Of a DNA stretch of 64,000 nucleotides, positions 26,532 to 37,620 are shown one piece after another; within the stretch, counting starts at the first letter, position 1, and each line of letters begins with the position of its first letter. The DNA comes from Nipponacmea schrenckii (taxonomy: Eukaryota; Mollusca; Gastropoda; Lottiidae). The translations under genes were made by a program, and so were the position numbers. The notes under the pieces were generated by a model. That model did not search any database. It saw nothing but the letters and a program-made list of their open reading frames with translations, and was not told the origin of the DNA. The stretch spans positions 3,224,001 to 3,288,000 of the forward strand of contig JAUJPP010000011.1 in assembly GCA_030562195.1 (NCBI GenBank). Reading direction: 5' to 3'.

Positions 26532-27662
26532 AATGGGCTGTAAAATAATAAGCTAGTTATTTATTCTCTACCTCTATATAAATAGATATTCAGAATACAC
26601 AAATAATCAATATTTAACATGTATACCAATTTCCATTCAAATTGGATATTTTGACCAAATGTTGATGTTTGGTTGTAGAATGCCTGACATTTTTTCGTTG
26701 AAACCATGAGAATAAGTAGAAGATATTTTTCTCTATAATTACATGTTTATTTTGCTAATATATATACAGTAGATTCCTTATACCCAACTAGAATAAAAGT
26801 GAAGTTGAAAAGTTTACAGACCGATAATGCTATTTAAGATATTTTTACTTTCGGGTTTGTTTGTTTGTTTGTTGAGAGGGAGGTCAACACTATTGCATAA
26901 ACAAATGCATAAAGTTAGAGGTATTTTAAACTACTGTGGTTTTTTTGAGGTTTTTATTTTTTTGGCTGATTAGAAGAACATAAAATTAAGTTACTCAAAT
27001 TTGGATCAATACGTATATATCATCAGTGATTACCATATACATACAAATCCTTAAATCGATAAATCCAAAATAAATTATAATTTAAACTGGCCATATAAGC
27101 GATTTTAAAGTAATAACTCATAAATGGAATAACTAAATCTGGTTTTCAAGCTGAAACACTAATTGAAAATTCACAATATGTAATAAGGTATATTTACAGT
27201 ATGCATTTGGTATATTCATCAAATCTGTAATATTGGTAAATCATCACTGGTATTTTATATTTTAAAATTCAATATAGTTATATTATCAAATTAGTGCTTA
27301 AATAAATAAAATTTGGAAAATTGATTCATTTTATTTTAAGTAATAGTTTCATTATGTAAATATCTAGATATAAGCGTATATTATATGATATTCTTATACA
27401 ATTAAATCCTTTAAATGTTGAGATTTATCAATTTAAAAGATTTTTATTATTTATTCACAGGTATATACTGATGACATAAACTACTTATTGACAATTTATA
27501 TAATTTGTAAATACATAATATTAAGTTTATAATGGCAATATGAGTATATATTCATCAGATTACCTGGTATATACATAAAATCTTTAAAATCTGATAAATT
27601 AAACTAATTATTACAATTGGTATAATTATAAGTTTTGTTGATTTATCAGATTATAATAAGAT
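26532..27662. other. Intronic sequence, AT-rich, with probable MITE left end
   Basis: Mostly unique DNA with a (GTTT)n run near 26855. From about 26978 the sequence GAACATAAAATTAAG then ATATATCATCAGTGAT resembles the left end of the CTTAGAATGAACATAAAA MITE family, whose matching right end may be at 28395-28425. No coding potential. Confidence 0.45.
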
Positions 27663-28395
27663 TCTGTTATGTTATTTATAGCAGCAGGTATATCTACTGA
27701 TGAATATATACATCTTATTGACCAAGTTTAAAATTTTAATGTTTTGTTTGATTTATCAGATTATATAAAGGATTCTGTTATGTTATTTATGACAGCAGGT
27801 ATATCTACTGATGAATATATACTCTTATTGACCAAGTTTAAAATTTTAATGTTTTGTTAGATTTATCAGATTATATAAGGATTCTGTTATGTTATTTATG
27901 ACAGCAGGTATATCTACTGATGAATATATACTCTTATTGACCAAGTTTAAAATTTTAATGTTTTGTTAGATTTATCAGATTATATAAGGATTGTGTTATG
28001 TTATTTATGACAGCAGGTATATCTACTGATAAATATATACTCTTATTGACCAAGTTTAAAATTTTAATGTTTTGTTAGATTTATCAGATTATATAAGGAT
28101 TCTGTTATGTTATTTATGACAGCAGGTATATCTACTGATGAATATATACTCTTATTGACCAAGTTTAAAATTTTAATGTTTTGTTAGATTTATCAGATTA
28201 TATAAGGATTGTGTTATGTTATTTATGACAGCAGGTATATCTACTGATGAATATATACTCTTATTGACCAAGTTTAAAATTTTAATGTTTTGTTAGATTT
28301 ATCAGATTATATAAGGATTCTGTTATGTTATTTATGACAGCAGGTATATCTACTGATGAATATATACTCTTATTGACCAAGTTTAAATTGTAAAT
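27663..28395 (+). repeat. 109-bp tandem array from MITE internal sequence, about 7 copies
   Basis: The unit includes AGCAGGTATATCTACTGATG, AATATATACTCTTATTGACC, AAGTTTAAAATTTTAATGTT, TTGTTAGATTTATCAGATTA, TATAAGGATTCTGTTATGTT. Spacing between AGCAGG motifs is 109-111 bp. The right edge runs into a MITE-type terminus (TTTTATGTAAATTCTAAGAT, 28400-28420). The reverse complement of this unit forms the array at 34262-35195. Confidence 0.93.
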
Positions 28396-29378
28396 TTTAT
28401 GTAAATTCTAAGATTCAGTATTTCTTTAAATCAGATTATATATCACATAATGTTTGACGATCGAGGAACACGTTTTGAAAATTGGACCATAAATAACGAG
28501 TTCGACCCACTGGCAATCTAGAAATCAAATGGTGAACTTAGATCATAAAAACAAATTTATTTGACATGGTTTATACCAAGTCAATATACTGTCGTTTTTA
28601 TTGAAGTATTGATTTAAAGTTATTAAAGAGTTTTAATAGTTGATAATAGAGACTACAGTATTGTCATTATAATTCAAGAGGTAGTCAGGTACATCAAGTT
28701 CTCTTACTTTACACAAGGTCAATATTGATAGACCTTAAAACTTGACACAAATTTTTATTACTTTTACTTTTAAGTTAGACCCTCCTTTTTAATGAAATTT
28801 GTTTCGAACCTGATTTCTATAATAGTTTTGAACATCATCTTTAATCATTATACAGCAATGTTCGTTTTTTAAAGAAATCCTCCTCCCCTAGTCCCCTTTC
28901 GCTTTACTAAGAATATTTTTTAAAATAAATTTTTTTGTATATATGAAGTACACATTATTATTATAATGGAGGTGACCAGAGCTGGCTTGAGGAATTAGGA
29001 AGAGCTTGAATTCTGTGACATTTCAACTTGTCGTTATAACTAATAACCATTATAAAACAATAATTCCACGGTCTATAATAGTGGTCTGGTGGTCGTTCTG
29101 TTTTATTTAATATGAATTATTAATGAGCCATGAAATGATTCATTCTGTCACAAAATATCACACCAAGTGTCGTCTGCTTGAAGTGATTTTGGCGGGAAAT
29201 GAGTCACCAGACATATTTATCATCTCATCTTAAATGTGGTAATTTATTTCTCCGGATTAATTGACTTAAGTAATGTTTAAGATCGTTGCTGATTATCTAC
29301 CAATAAAATGGATATTTTGTTACATTTCGTCTGCTTCATTGATTGACACTGGATATTGTATTTTTGATCTTACACATT
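28396..29378. other. Unique intronic sequence, no gene seen
   Basis: After the MITE end at about 28425, AT-rich single-copy DNA continues within intron 1. No coding or RNA feature recognised. Confidence 0.5.
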
Positions 29379-30016
29379 GACCCTAACCAAGTGACCCTTT
29401 GATTTTCTGTTTCTGACCCTAACCAAGTGACCCTGTGATTTTCTGTTTCTGACCCTAACCAAGTGACCCTGTGATTTTCTGTTTCTGACCCTAACCAAGT
29501 GACCCTGTGATTTTCTGTTTCTGACCCTAACCAAGTGACCCTGTGATTTTCTGTTTCTGACCTTAACCAAGTGACCCTGTGATTTTCTGTTTCTGACCCT
29601 AACCAAGTGACCCTGTGATTTTCTGTTTCTGACCCTAACCAAGTGACCCTGTGATTTTCTGTTTCTGACCCTAACCAAGTGACCCTGTGACTTTCTGTTT
29701 CTGACCCTAACCAAGTGACCCTGTTTATTTTTTGTTTCTGACCCTAACCAAGTGACCCTGTGACTTTCTGTTTCTGACCCTAACCAAGTGACCCTGTGAT
29801 TTTCTGTTTCTGACCCTAACCAAGTGACCCTGTGATTTTCTGTTTCTGACCCTGACCAAGTGACCCTTGATTTTCTGTTTCCGACCCTAACCAAGTGACC
29901 CTGTGATTTTCTGTTTCTGACCCTAACCAAGTGACCCTGTGATTTTCTGTTTCCGACCCTAACCAAGTGACCCTGTGATTTTCTGTTTCTGACCCTAAAC
30001 AAGTGACCCTGTGATT
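29379..30016. repeat. Minisatellite, 36-bp unit, about 18 copies
   Basis: The unit is GACCCTAACCAAGTGACCCT plus GTGATTTTCTGTTTCT. One unit has a divergent core (TTTATTTTTTG near 29723) and one lacks a base. The unit is a multiple of 3, so a 245-codon minus-strand frame (29370-30107) stays open; it has no start context, splice sites or domain and is rejected. Confidence 0.97.
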
Positions 30017-31570
30017 TACAAGGACTTATAGTGGGTTCACCAATTTCAAGAGATGTTGGGTGTGGGAAGGGGCCACAACCTACTAAGCTCAATAGGCCCC
30101 CACTCAATCTTCTCTAGTTGAACCACTGAACAATCCTATTTAACAATGATGATTGTAGTCAAGATGTTAACCTTTGACCCAAGGCAAGTTTAGGATCGCC
30201 TATTATGATATCATCTTTACGATGTCACAATGTTACGATAATACCAAACTTGTAATAACACCTTGACATCATGATTCGATGTTTAAAAATGCATTAAACA
30301 TTATAAAGATAATATATTTGTTATTGGGATAACACAGATTCTTGTGCTGAAAATTGTCTATACAAATTGCTATACCAAGAAAGTGTTATCCCAATAACGC
30401 AAATATTGTTGCAACACCACTTTCTAAATGACATTAAATCATCCCATTATAAAGATGTTTTCGCTGATTAAATTTGTCTTAAACACAAATTACTAGTGAG
30501 GCAGGTTCACTCTATAATTTACTTCCAGTTTGATTTCCTAGTTATTTTACAGGTTATATATTATTATGATAATCTGAATTATGTGATAATATCTAAATTT
30601 CCATAACTGGGGAAAAATTAAAAATATATACTATTGTCCTGTTGTCTTATAAGACAGATACAGGCTGTGTGCGTTAAAGATATATTGACAGTTTGAAATT
30701 GCAAAAAGGGTAGGCTAATGCTGCTGTACAATCATTGTGCTCTCCATGGCATTGCCTGTTTTGGTTATAAAGTTCAATAAAAAAGGTATGAAACTAATGT
30801 TTATATTTTGCTCTTTAATTTTTAAAGGGGCTAGTTAAAAAAGTTTTTTTGGTATCAATTGAATATCTTGTTTAAAGATGGGTTGCCTTATTTTCATATA
30901 TTCATATATACCATAATTGGACCGGTAATACTTATATCAATAAAAGAGGTGTTCAAATGACTGGGAAAAATACCAGATGGTCCCACAAGTCCTTAATTAA
31001 CTCGTAATTAGGCTATTTATGACGGGATATTTCCTGGGAGGGTACTAACCCTAGGTATGTACGTCAAGTCTCAAATGTGTGCTGTCTTGATCTTTTTTTT
31101 GATCATCCAGTCTGTCAATTCGGTACATAAATCATGACTTACCGGACGCTGTTGTTATTGCCCACATTCCTTAATATTTTCCACAACAACAATGGCATTT
31201 TGGTATTCCATTTATTACCTCTAGCAAAAGGCAATAAAACGTTTAAATATCCTTTTGTAAAACATTATGAATTAATTTAAATAAGTTTTAACTCACTAAT
31301 AATAAAAAAAAAAATCAATTCTAATACACCTTCATTCATATGATGTCATTTGGTCACGTGAACAATCATGGAGTCTAAATTTAGTGTTTCAAATGGAGTC
31401 AAATGGATTCCACAAGCATTTTTACGTCCACATAGGTCTTTTGAACTTGAGAATGCATGGATTATTCATTAGAAACCCCAATTAATCAATTAGTAAGCTT
31501 ACTTTGGCTCTAATTAATGAGGCAACCCATTTTGAAGAGTCCACATAGCTAATAATATTTATATAATACA
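30017..31570. other. Intronic sequence with one SINE fragment
   Basis: Unique AT-rich DNA in intron 1. A SINE fragment lies at about 30640-30785. AATAACAC..ATTGGGATAACAC near 30325 and its inverse near 30390 (TATCCCAATAACGCAAATA) form a small hairpin-like inverted repeat. No gene seen. Confidence 0.5.
30640..30785 (+). mobile_element. SINE fragment
   Basis: Shows ACAGGCTGTGTGCGTTAAAG, TTGACAGTTTGAAATTGCAA, GTAGGCTAATGCTGCTGT and CATGGCATTGCCTG in family order. The head is missing and the tail is cut at about 30785. Confidence 0.75.
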
Positions 31571-33520
31571 GTATATCTATAAGATTCTGTATGGATATAA
31601 ACAGTATATCTATAAGATTCTGTCTGGATATAAACTGTATATCTATAAGATTCTGTCTGGATATAAACAGTATATCTATAAGATTCTGTCTGGATATAAA
31701 CTGTATATCTATAAGATTCTGTATGGATATAAACTGTATATCTATAAGATTCTGTCTGGATATAAACTGTATATCTATAAGATTCTGTATGGATATAAAC
31801 AGTATATCTATAAGATTCTGTCTGGATATAAACAGTATATCTATAAGATTCTGTCTGGATATAAACAGTATATCTATAAGATTCTGTATGGATATAAACT
31901 GTATATCTATAAGATTCTGTCTGGATATAAACTGTATATCTATAAGATTCTGTCTGGATATAAACTGTATATCTATAAGATTCTGTATGGATATAAACTG
32001 TATATCTATAAGATTCTGTCTGGATATAAACTGTATATCTATAAGATTCTGTCTGGATATAAACTGTATATCTATAAGATTCTGTATGGATATAAACTGT
32101 ATATCTATAAGATTCTGTCTGGATATAAACAGTATATCTATAAGATTCTGTATGGATATAAACTGTATATCTATAAGATTCTGTCTGGATATAAACTGTA
32201 TATCTAAAACGATTCTGTATGGATATAAACTGTATATCTATAAGATTCTGTCTGGATATAAACGTATATCTATAAGATTCTGTTGGATATAAACTGTATA
32301 TCTATAAGATTCTGTTGGATATAAACGTATATCTATAAGATTCTGTCTGGATATAAACTGTATATCTATAAGATTCTGTCTGGATATAAACTGTATATCT
32401 ATAAGATTCTGTATGGATATAAACAGTATATCTATAAGATTCTGTATGGATATAAACTGTATATCTATAAGATTCTGTATGGATATAAACTGTATATCTA
32501 TAAGATTCTGTATGGATATAAACTGTATATCTATAAGATTCTGTCTGGATATAAACTGTATATCTATAAGATTCTGTCTGGATATAAACTGTATATCTAT
32601 AAGATTCTGTATGGATATAAACTGTATATCTATAAGATTCTGTATGGATATAAACTGTATATCTATAAGATTCTGTCTGGATATAAACTGTATATCTATA
32701 AGATTCTGTATGGATATAAACTGTATATCTATAAGATTCTGTATGGATATAAACAGTATATCTATAAGATTCTGTCTGGATATAAACTGTATATCTATAA
32801 GATTCTGTATGGATATAAACTGTATATCTATAAGATTCTGTATGGATATAAACTGTATATCTATAAGATTCTGTATGGATATAAACAGTATATCTATAAG
32901 ATTCTGTATGGATATAAACTGTATATCTATAAGATTCTGTCTGGATATAAACTGTATATCTATAAGATTCTGTATGGATATAAACTGTATATCTATAAGA
33001 TTCTGTATGGATATAAACTGTATATCTATAAGATTCTGTCTGGATATAAACTGTATATCTATAAGATTCTGTCTGGATATAAACTGTATATCTATAAGAT
33101 TCTGTATGGATATAAACTGTATATCTATAAGATTCTGTAGGGATATAAACTGTATATCTATAAGATTCTGTATGGATATAAACTGTATATCTATAAGATT
33201 CTGTATGGATATAAACAGTATATCTATAAGATTCTGTCTGGATATAAACTGTATATCTATAAGATTCTGTCTGGATATAAACAGTATATCTATAAGATTC
33301 TGTCTGGATATAAACTGTATATCTATAAGATTCTGTATGGATATAAACTAGTATATCTATAAGATTCTGTCTGGATATAAACTGTATATCTATAAGATTC
33401 TGTATGGATATAAACAGTATATCTATAAGATTCTGTCTGGATATAAACAGTATATCTATAAGATTCTGTATGGATATAAACAGTATATCTATAAGATTCT
33501 GTATGGATATAAACTGTTAT
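31571..33520. repeat. Minisatellite, 33-bp unit, about 59 copies
   Basis: The unit is GGATATAAACTGTATATCTA plus TAAGATTCTGTAT. Two binary positions vary independently: AAACAG or AAACTG, and CTGTAT or CTGTCT. A few units near 32200-32340 have lost bases. The unit is a multiple of 3, so plus-strand frames of 233 and 312 codons are open; they translate to a repetitive DINCISIRFC peptide and are not credible genes. Confidence 0.97.
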
Positions 33521-34261
33521 ATTAACACTATATATGTTAAATAAGAAGAGTTGTATCAATCCAGGTTACCTAGTCAACTAACTCAACTGTAAATAATAAC
33601 AATTTATTATAATTTAATATTTCATATCATATAGACATATACATCCTCTTTTATATCTAGGTCATTGATCTTAGTTAGGTTGGTCTATATTTTATAATTT
33701 CACAGTATTCAATATAACTATATTCACAATATAACTCTATAACTTGGGTGTTATCAGAGATATTCTCCTATAGAAGCACTGCTAGGGTATTTTTTGAAAT
33801 TATATTTTGTATGGTTGAACAATACTAATAATATAAAGTATTTTAAAAGTATCGTAACTGGTATCTTTTTTTATTACCTGAAGTCTAATCTGGGCTGTTA
33901 TTAATTGTTTTTATATAACCAGACAATACAATCAGGAAATAAATAAAATTTTTATCATAGGCTATCATTATATGGCAAGATAATGCTATCTGGAATCAAA
34001 CAAAGTGGTTTATCCCTAGGCTAGCTACTGAGGTTTTATATGTCCAGACAATACTACAACTGGACAATAGTTTTTAAACAATAGGTTGGTATACTGTTAG
34101 AAGATGAAATTGTTTACAGTGTGAAAAGTAAACAAGATGTTGACACAAGGGGAGTAACTAGTACTGTATTGACTATTATACGTAGACCAGTCTTCGATCT
34201 TTCCGAGTCGTAAACTAACAGTCAATAATCCACTATACTCCTTTCAAACTAGACTGCATCA
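33521..34261. other. Unique intronic sequence with one copy of a distant minisatellite unit
   Basis: Mostly unrecognised AT-rich DNA. At about 33746-33790 GGTGTTATCAGAGATATTCT followed by CCTATAGAAGCACTG matches one unit of the array at 53790-55085. No coding feature. Confidence 0.55.
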
Positions 34262-35195
34262 TAAAATAAACATAAAATTTAAACTTGGTCAATAAGAGTA
34301 TATATTCATCAGTAGATATACCTGCTGTTATAAATAACATAACAGAATCTTTATATAATCTGATCAATCTAACAAAACATTAAAATTTTAAACTTGGTCA
34401 ATAAGAGTATATATTCATCAGTAGATATACCTGCTGTCATAAATAACATAACATAATCTTTATATAATCTGATAAATCTAACAAAACATTAAAATTTTAA
34501 ACTTGGTCAATAAGAGTATATATTCATCAGTAGATAAACCTGCTGTCATAAATAACATAACATAATCTTTATATAATCTGATAAATCTAACAAAACATTA
34601 AAATTTTAACTTGGACAATAAGAGTATATATTTATCAGTAGATAAACCTGCTATCATAAATAACATAACACAATCCTTATATAATCTGATAAATCTAACA
34701 AAACATTAAAATTTTAAACTTGGTCAATAAGAGTATTTATTCATCAGTAGATATACCTGCTGTCATAAATAACATAACAGAATCTTTATATAATCTGATC
34801 AATCTAACAAAACATTAAAATTTAAACTTGGTCAATAAGAGTATATATTCATCAGTAGATATACCTCTGTCATAAATAACATAACAGAATCTTTATATAA
34901 TCTGATAAATCTAAAAAACATTAAAATTTTAAACTTGGTCAATAAGAGTATATATTCATCAGTAGATATACCTGCTGTCATAAATAACATAACAGAATCC
35001 TTATATAATCTGATAAATCTAACAAAACATTAAAATTTTAAACTTGGTCAATAAGAGAATATATTCATCAGTAGATATACCTGCTGTCATAAAACATAAC
35101 AAATCTTATATAATCTGATAAATCTAACAAAACATTAAAATTTTAAACTTGGTCAATAAGAGTATATATTCATCAGTAGATATACCTGCTGTCAT
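34262..35195 (-). repeat. 109-bp array, inverted relative to 27663-28395, about 8.5 copies
   Basis: The unit reads TTAAACTTGGTCAATAAGAG, TATATATTCATCAGTAGATA, TACCTGCTGTCATAAATAAC, the exact reverse complement of the plus-strand array 6 kb upstream. Beyond its right end, AAAATGCAATTGAATATTGA (about 35230-35275) matches the interior of the MITE at 13778-14093, showing the array grew inside a MITE copy. Confidence 0.93.
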
Positions 35196-35646
35196 GAAAA
35201 ACCAAACATTAACTTAGTAATTATCCATTAAAATGCAATTGAATATTGAAAAATGCTGAATAAATTGAATAAATTGATTGAATTATAGTCCCTAGAACAG
35301 ATTAGCTCTAAGATCTTTTCGGGAATACAGAGCCTGGTCTTCTCAAAATTGACACAAATCTTACATTCTGTTTCATTTAGTTTGCTTGCAATTTATACAA
35401 TGAAATATACAAACACTTACAACAAACCTATTAGCTATAGTCTTTTGATCAGTTCCACGCTTTTAGAAATATAGTTTTAAAATTATAGTGTTGTTTGAAA
35501 CCTAATCATACTCATGAATAAGTGACTGTGGGGCCAGGTTCTATAGAATATCTTGATAGAGCCAATCCGTAATATCTTGTTAGTTCAATGCACGTTGAAT
35601 TTAGTGATGTTACTACCAAGAATCATGGGAGGGAATTCAAATATAG

Positions 35647-35985
35647 GTTCTGAAGAGGCTCAGTTTGTTACAAGCTTCCTTATATACCAGGTGGATCCAG
35701 GGTTCAATACTAGTATAGGTCGAGATGAACTTTCCGACTTTTCAACCCAGTTTTCTAATGATATGGAAAATGCGTCTAGTCGTTAGGATGTGACAATAAA
35801 CCAAGGCCCTGTGTGCTACAGACTGTGCACGTTAAAGATCTCTTGACAGTTGGAAATCACAAAAAGAGTAGGCTAATGCTGCTGTTCTGACACAATTTCC
35901 CTCATTGCACTGCATGGCGTTGTTGGTCTTCATTAGACCTAAGGTGCAGGAGAGTAGGATGTAAAACTCCATTGATTTTATTATA
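35647..35985 (+). mobile_element. tRNA-derived SINE, near full length
   Basis: The order is a box-A-like GAAGAGGCTCAG, a box-B-like GGGTTCAATACT near 35700, GGCCCTGTGTGCTACAGACT, GTGCACGTTAAAGATC, TTGACAGTTGGAAATCACAA, TTTCCCTCATTGCACTGCA, TGGCGTTGTTGGTCTTCATT and the tail GTAGGATGTAAAACTCCATT. It ends about 50 bp before coding exon 2 of the taperin-like gene. A 77-codon open frame (35553-35786) inside it is a by-product. Confidence 0.85.
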
Positions 35986-36032
35986 TTGTTCTATATCCAA
36001 GATTATAAACCAGTATTTTCTATTTATTTCAG

Positions 36033-36252
36033 GGTCGTATAAAATTTAATGATCAAGCTATGACTTTACATGAGTATCCTTCAGAACTTCACATGTTGGA
36101 GGAATATCTATTAAAACATCCAGAAGAGGAGGAGAAGGTCATGCAGGAGATTTTTAGAAATGATATTGAAGATGATGATACCCCACCTGGTACCCCCAGA
36201 CATAACAACGAAGATGAGGGGTTACGTTCCAATACTGCCCTCTCTCACAGTG
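36033..36252 (+). CDS. Phostensin/taperin-like protein, exon 2 (PP1-docking motif)
   Basis: The acceptor TTATTTCAG ends at 36032; the exon opens in frame with exon 1 (phase 0) and ends at 36252 before GTAAAT (phase 1). It encodes 73 residues plus one base. It starts GRIKFNDQAM: RIKF (residues 710-713) is an RVxF-type PP1-docking motif directly at the exon start, followed by TLHEYPSE. This block is what suggests phostensin/taperin, whose conserved C-terminal segment binds PP1. The rest is acidic (PEEEEKVMQEI, DIEDDDTPPGTP), probably a helix plus disordered linker. The open frame continues into the intron with no conserved feature. Confidence 0.8.
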
Positions 36253-36330
36253 GTAAATATAGTTCTTTATTATTTCTGATACCTTGAGGTTTACACTATT
36301 CACTCAATATTTGTCTTTCATTTGACTATA

Positions 36331-36983
36331 GGAGCCACCGTGGCTCAGAGTTACATGCTTGCCCACCAATCCGAATGTCGATTATCCCGTAATCAGGTTT
36401 ACACTTCCACTCAATGTCTTCATGTAAAGGTCAGCAGTGAGTTACATGCTTGCCCACCAACCCGAATGTCCAGGTTTCAATCCCAGTAAAGGTCAGCAGT
36501 GAGTTACATGCTTGCCCACCAACCCGAATGTCCAGGTTTCAATCCCAGTAAAGGTCAGCAGTGAGTTACATGCTTGCCCACCAACCCGAATGTCCAGGTT
36601 TCAATCCTAGTAAAGGTCAGGATGTACTTTCGGATTTTTCAGCCCGGATTTGTCCGGATAGGAAAATAAACTGAAGCCCTGTGTGCTACAGGCTGTGCCC
36701 GTAAAAGATCCCTCGACAGTTGGAAATAAAAAAATTAATGCTGAGGCTGCTGTAATGACAAAGTTTCCCTCATTACACACTGCTTGGTGTTAAAAAATGA
36801 CATAATGACATCATTTCATTAGCCCATTAGGTACAGAAGAGTAGGATGTAAAACTCCATTCATTTCATTAGCCCATAAGGTAGAAGAGTAGGATGTAAAA
36901 CTCCATTCATTTCATTAGCCCATAAGGTACAGAAGAGTAGGATGTAAAACTCCATTCATTTCATTAGCCCATAAGGTAAAAAA
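36331..36983 (+). mobile_element. tRNA-derived SINE with internal and tail amplifications
   Basis: The head GCCACCGTGGCTCAG is a Pol III box A match and GGTTTCAATCC a box B match. The head segment GAGTTACATGCTTGCCCACC through AATCCCAGTAAAGGTCAGCA, about 61 bp, occurs three times in tandem (36428-36620). The body then follows (CCCTGTGTGCTACAGGCTGT, GTAAAAGATCC, CGACAGTTGGAAA, TTTCCCTCATTACACACTGC). The tail unit CATTAGCCCATAAGG plus AGAAGAGTAGGATGTAAAAC is repeated about four times. Same orientation as the host gene, 80 bp after exon 2. Confidence 0.85.
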
Positions 36984-36984
36984 G

Positions 36985-37620
36985 AGAGGTTAAAATTTTT
37001 TTATTGGAAAGGGTAAAGAGGGGAGGAAAATTTTTTAATTGGAAAGGGTAAAAAAGAGAGGTTAAAATTTTTTTATTGGATGGTAAAAAAGAGAGGAAAA
37101 AAATTTTTTTATTGGAAAGGGTAAAAAAGAGAGGTTAAAATTTTTTTATTGGATGGTAAAGAGGGGAGGAAAAATTTTTTTATTGGAAAGGGTAAAAAAG
37201 AGAGGTAAAATTTTTTTATTGGAAAGGGTAAAGAGGGGAGGAAAAATTTTTTTATTGGAATGGTTTAAAAAAGAGAGGTTAAAATTTTTTTATTGGAAAG
37301 GGTAAAAGAGGGGATGAAAAATTTTTTTATTGGAAAGGGTAAAAGAGGGGATGAAAAATTTTTTTATTGGGGGGAAAGAGAAAAGGTGGGAATTTTTTAT
37401 TAAAAGGGTAAAAAAGAGAGGTTAAAATTTTTTTTATTGGTTTGGTAAAGAGGGGAGGAAAAATTTTATTTTTAGGGTAAAAAAGAGAGGAAAAAAATTT
37501 TTTTATTGGATGGTAAAAGAGGGGATGAAAAATTTTTTTATTGGAAGGGTTTAAAAGAAAAGGGGAAAAATTTAAAAAAAGGGAGGGTAAAAAAAAGGTT
37601 GGTTGTTTTTATTTTTTGGG
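36985..37620. repeat. Diverged flank of the 32-bp array, homopolymer-rich
   Basis: Units such as GGTAAAAAAGAGAGGTTAAA plus ATTTTTTTATTGGAAAG align with the neighbouring unit GGTAAAGAGAGAGGTAGAG plus TTGTATATTGGAGG, but with A and T runs replacing the informative bases. Every copy is affected in a similar way. This is either an old subfamily or a consensus artefact. Confidence 0.75.

Noticed and set aside
29379..30016. Interstitial telomere
   Set aside because: CCCTAACC occurs once per 36-bp unit, not as contiguous hexamers.
29370..30107. 245-codon minus-strand open frame
   Set aside because: Created by a 36-bp tandem repeat; no start context, splice sites or domain.
31591..33351. Plus-strand frames of 233 and 312 codons
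   Set aside because: Product of the 33-bp repeat; periodic DINCISIRFC peptide only.
35553..35786. 77-codon plus-strand frame before exon 2
   Set aside because: Mostly SINE sequence with no splice donor in a useful place.
36331..36600. tRNA gene
   Set aside because: Box A and box B matches are present, but no cloverleaf or anticodon arm is evident and the segment continues into a SINE body.
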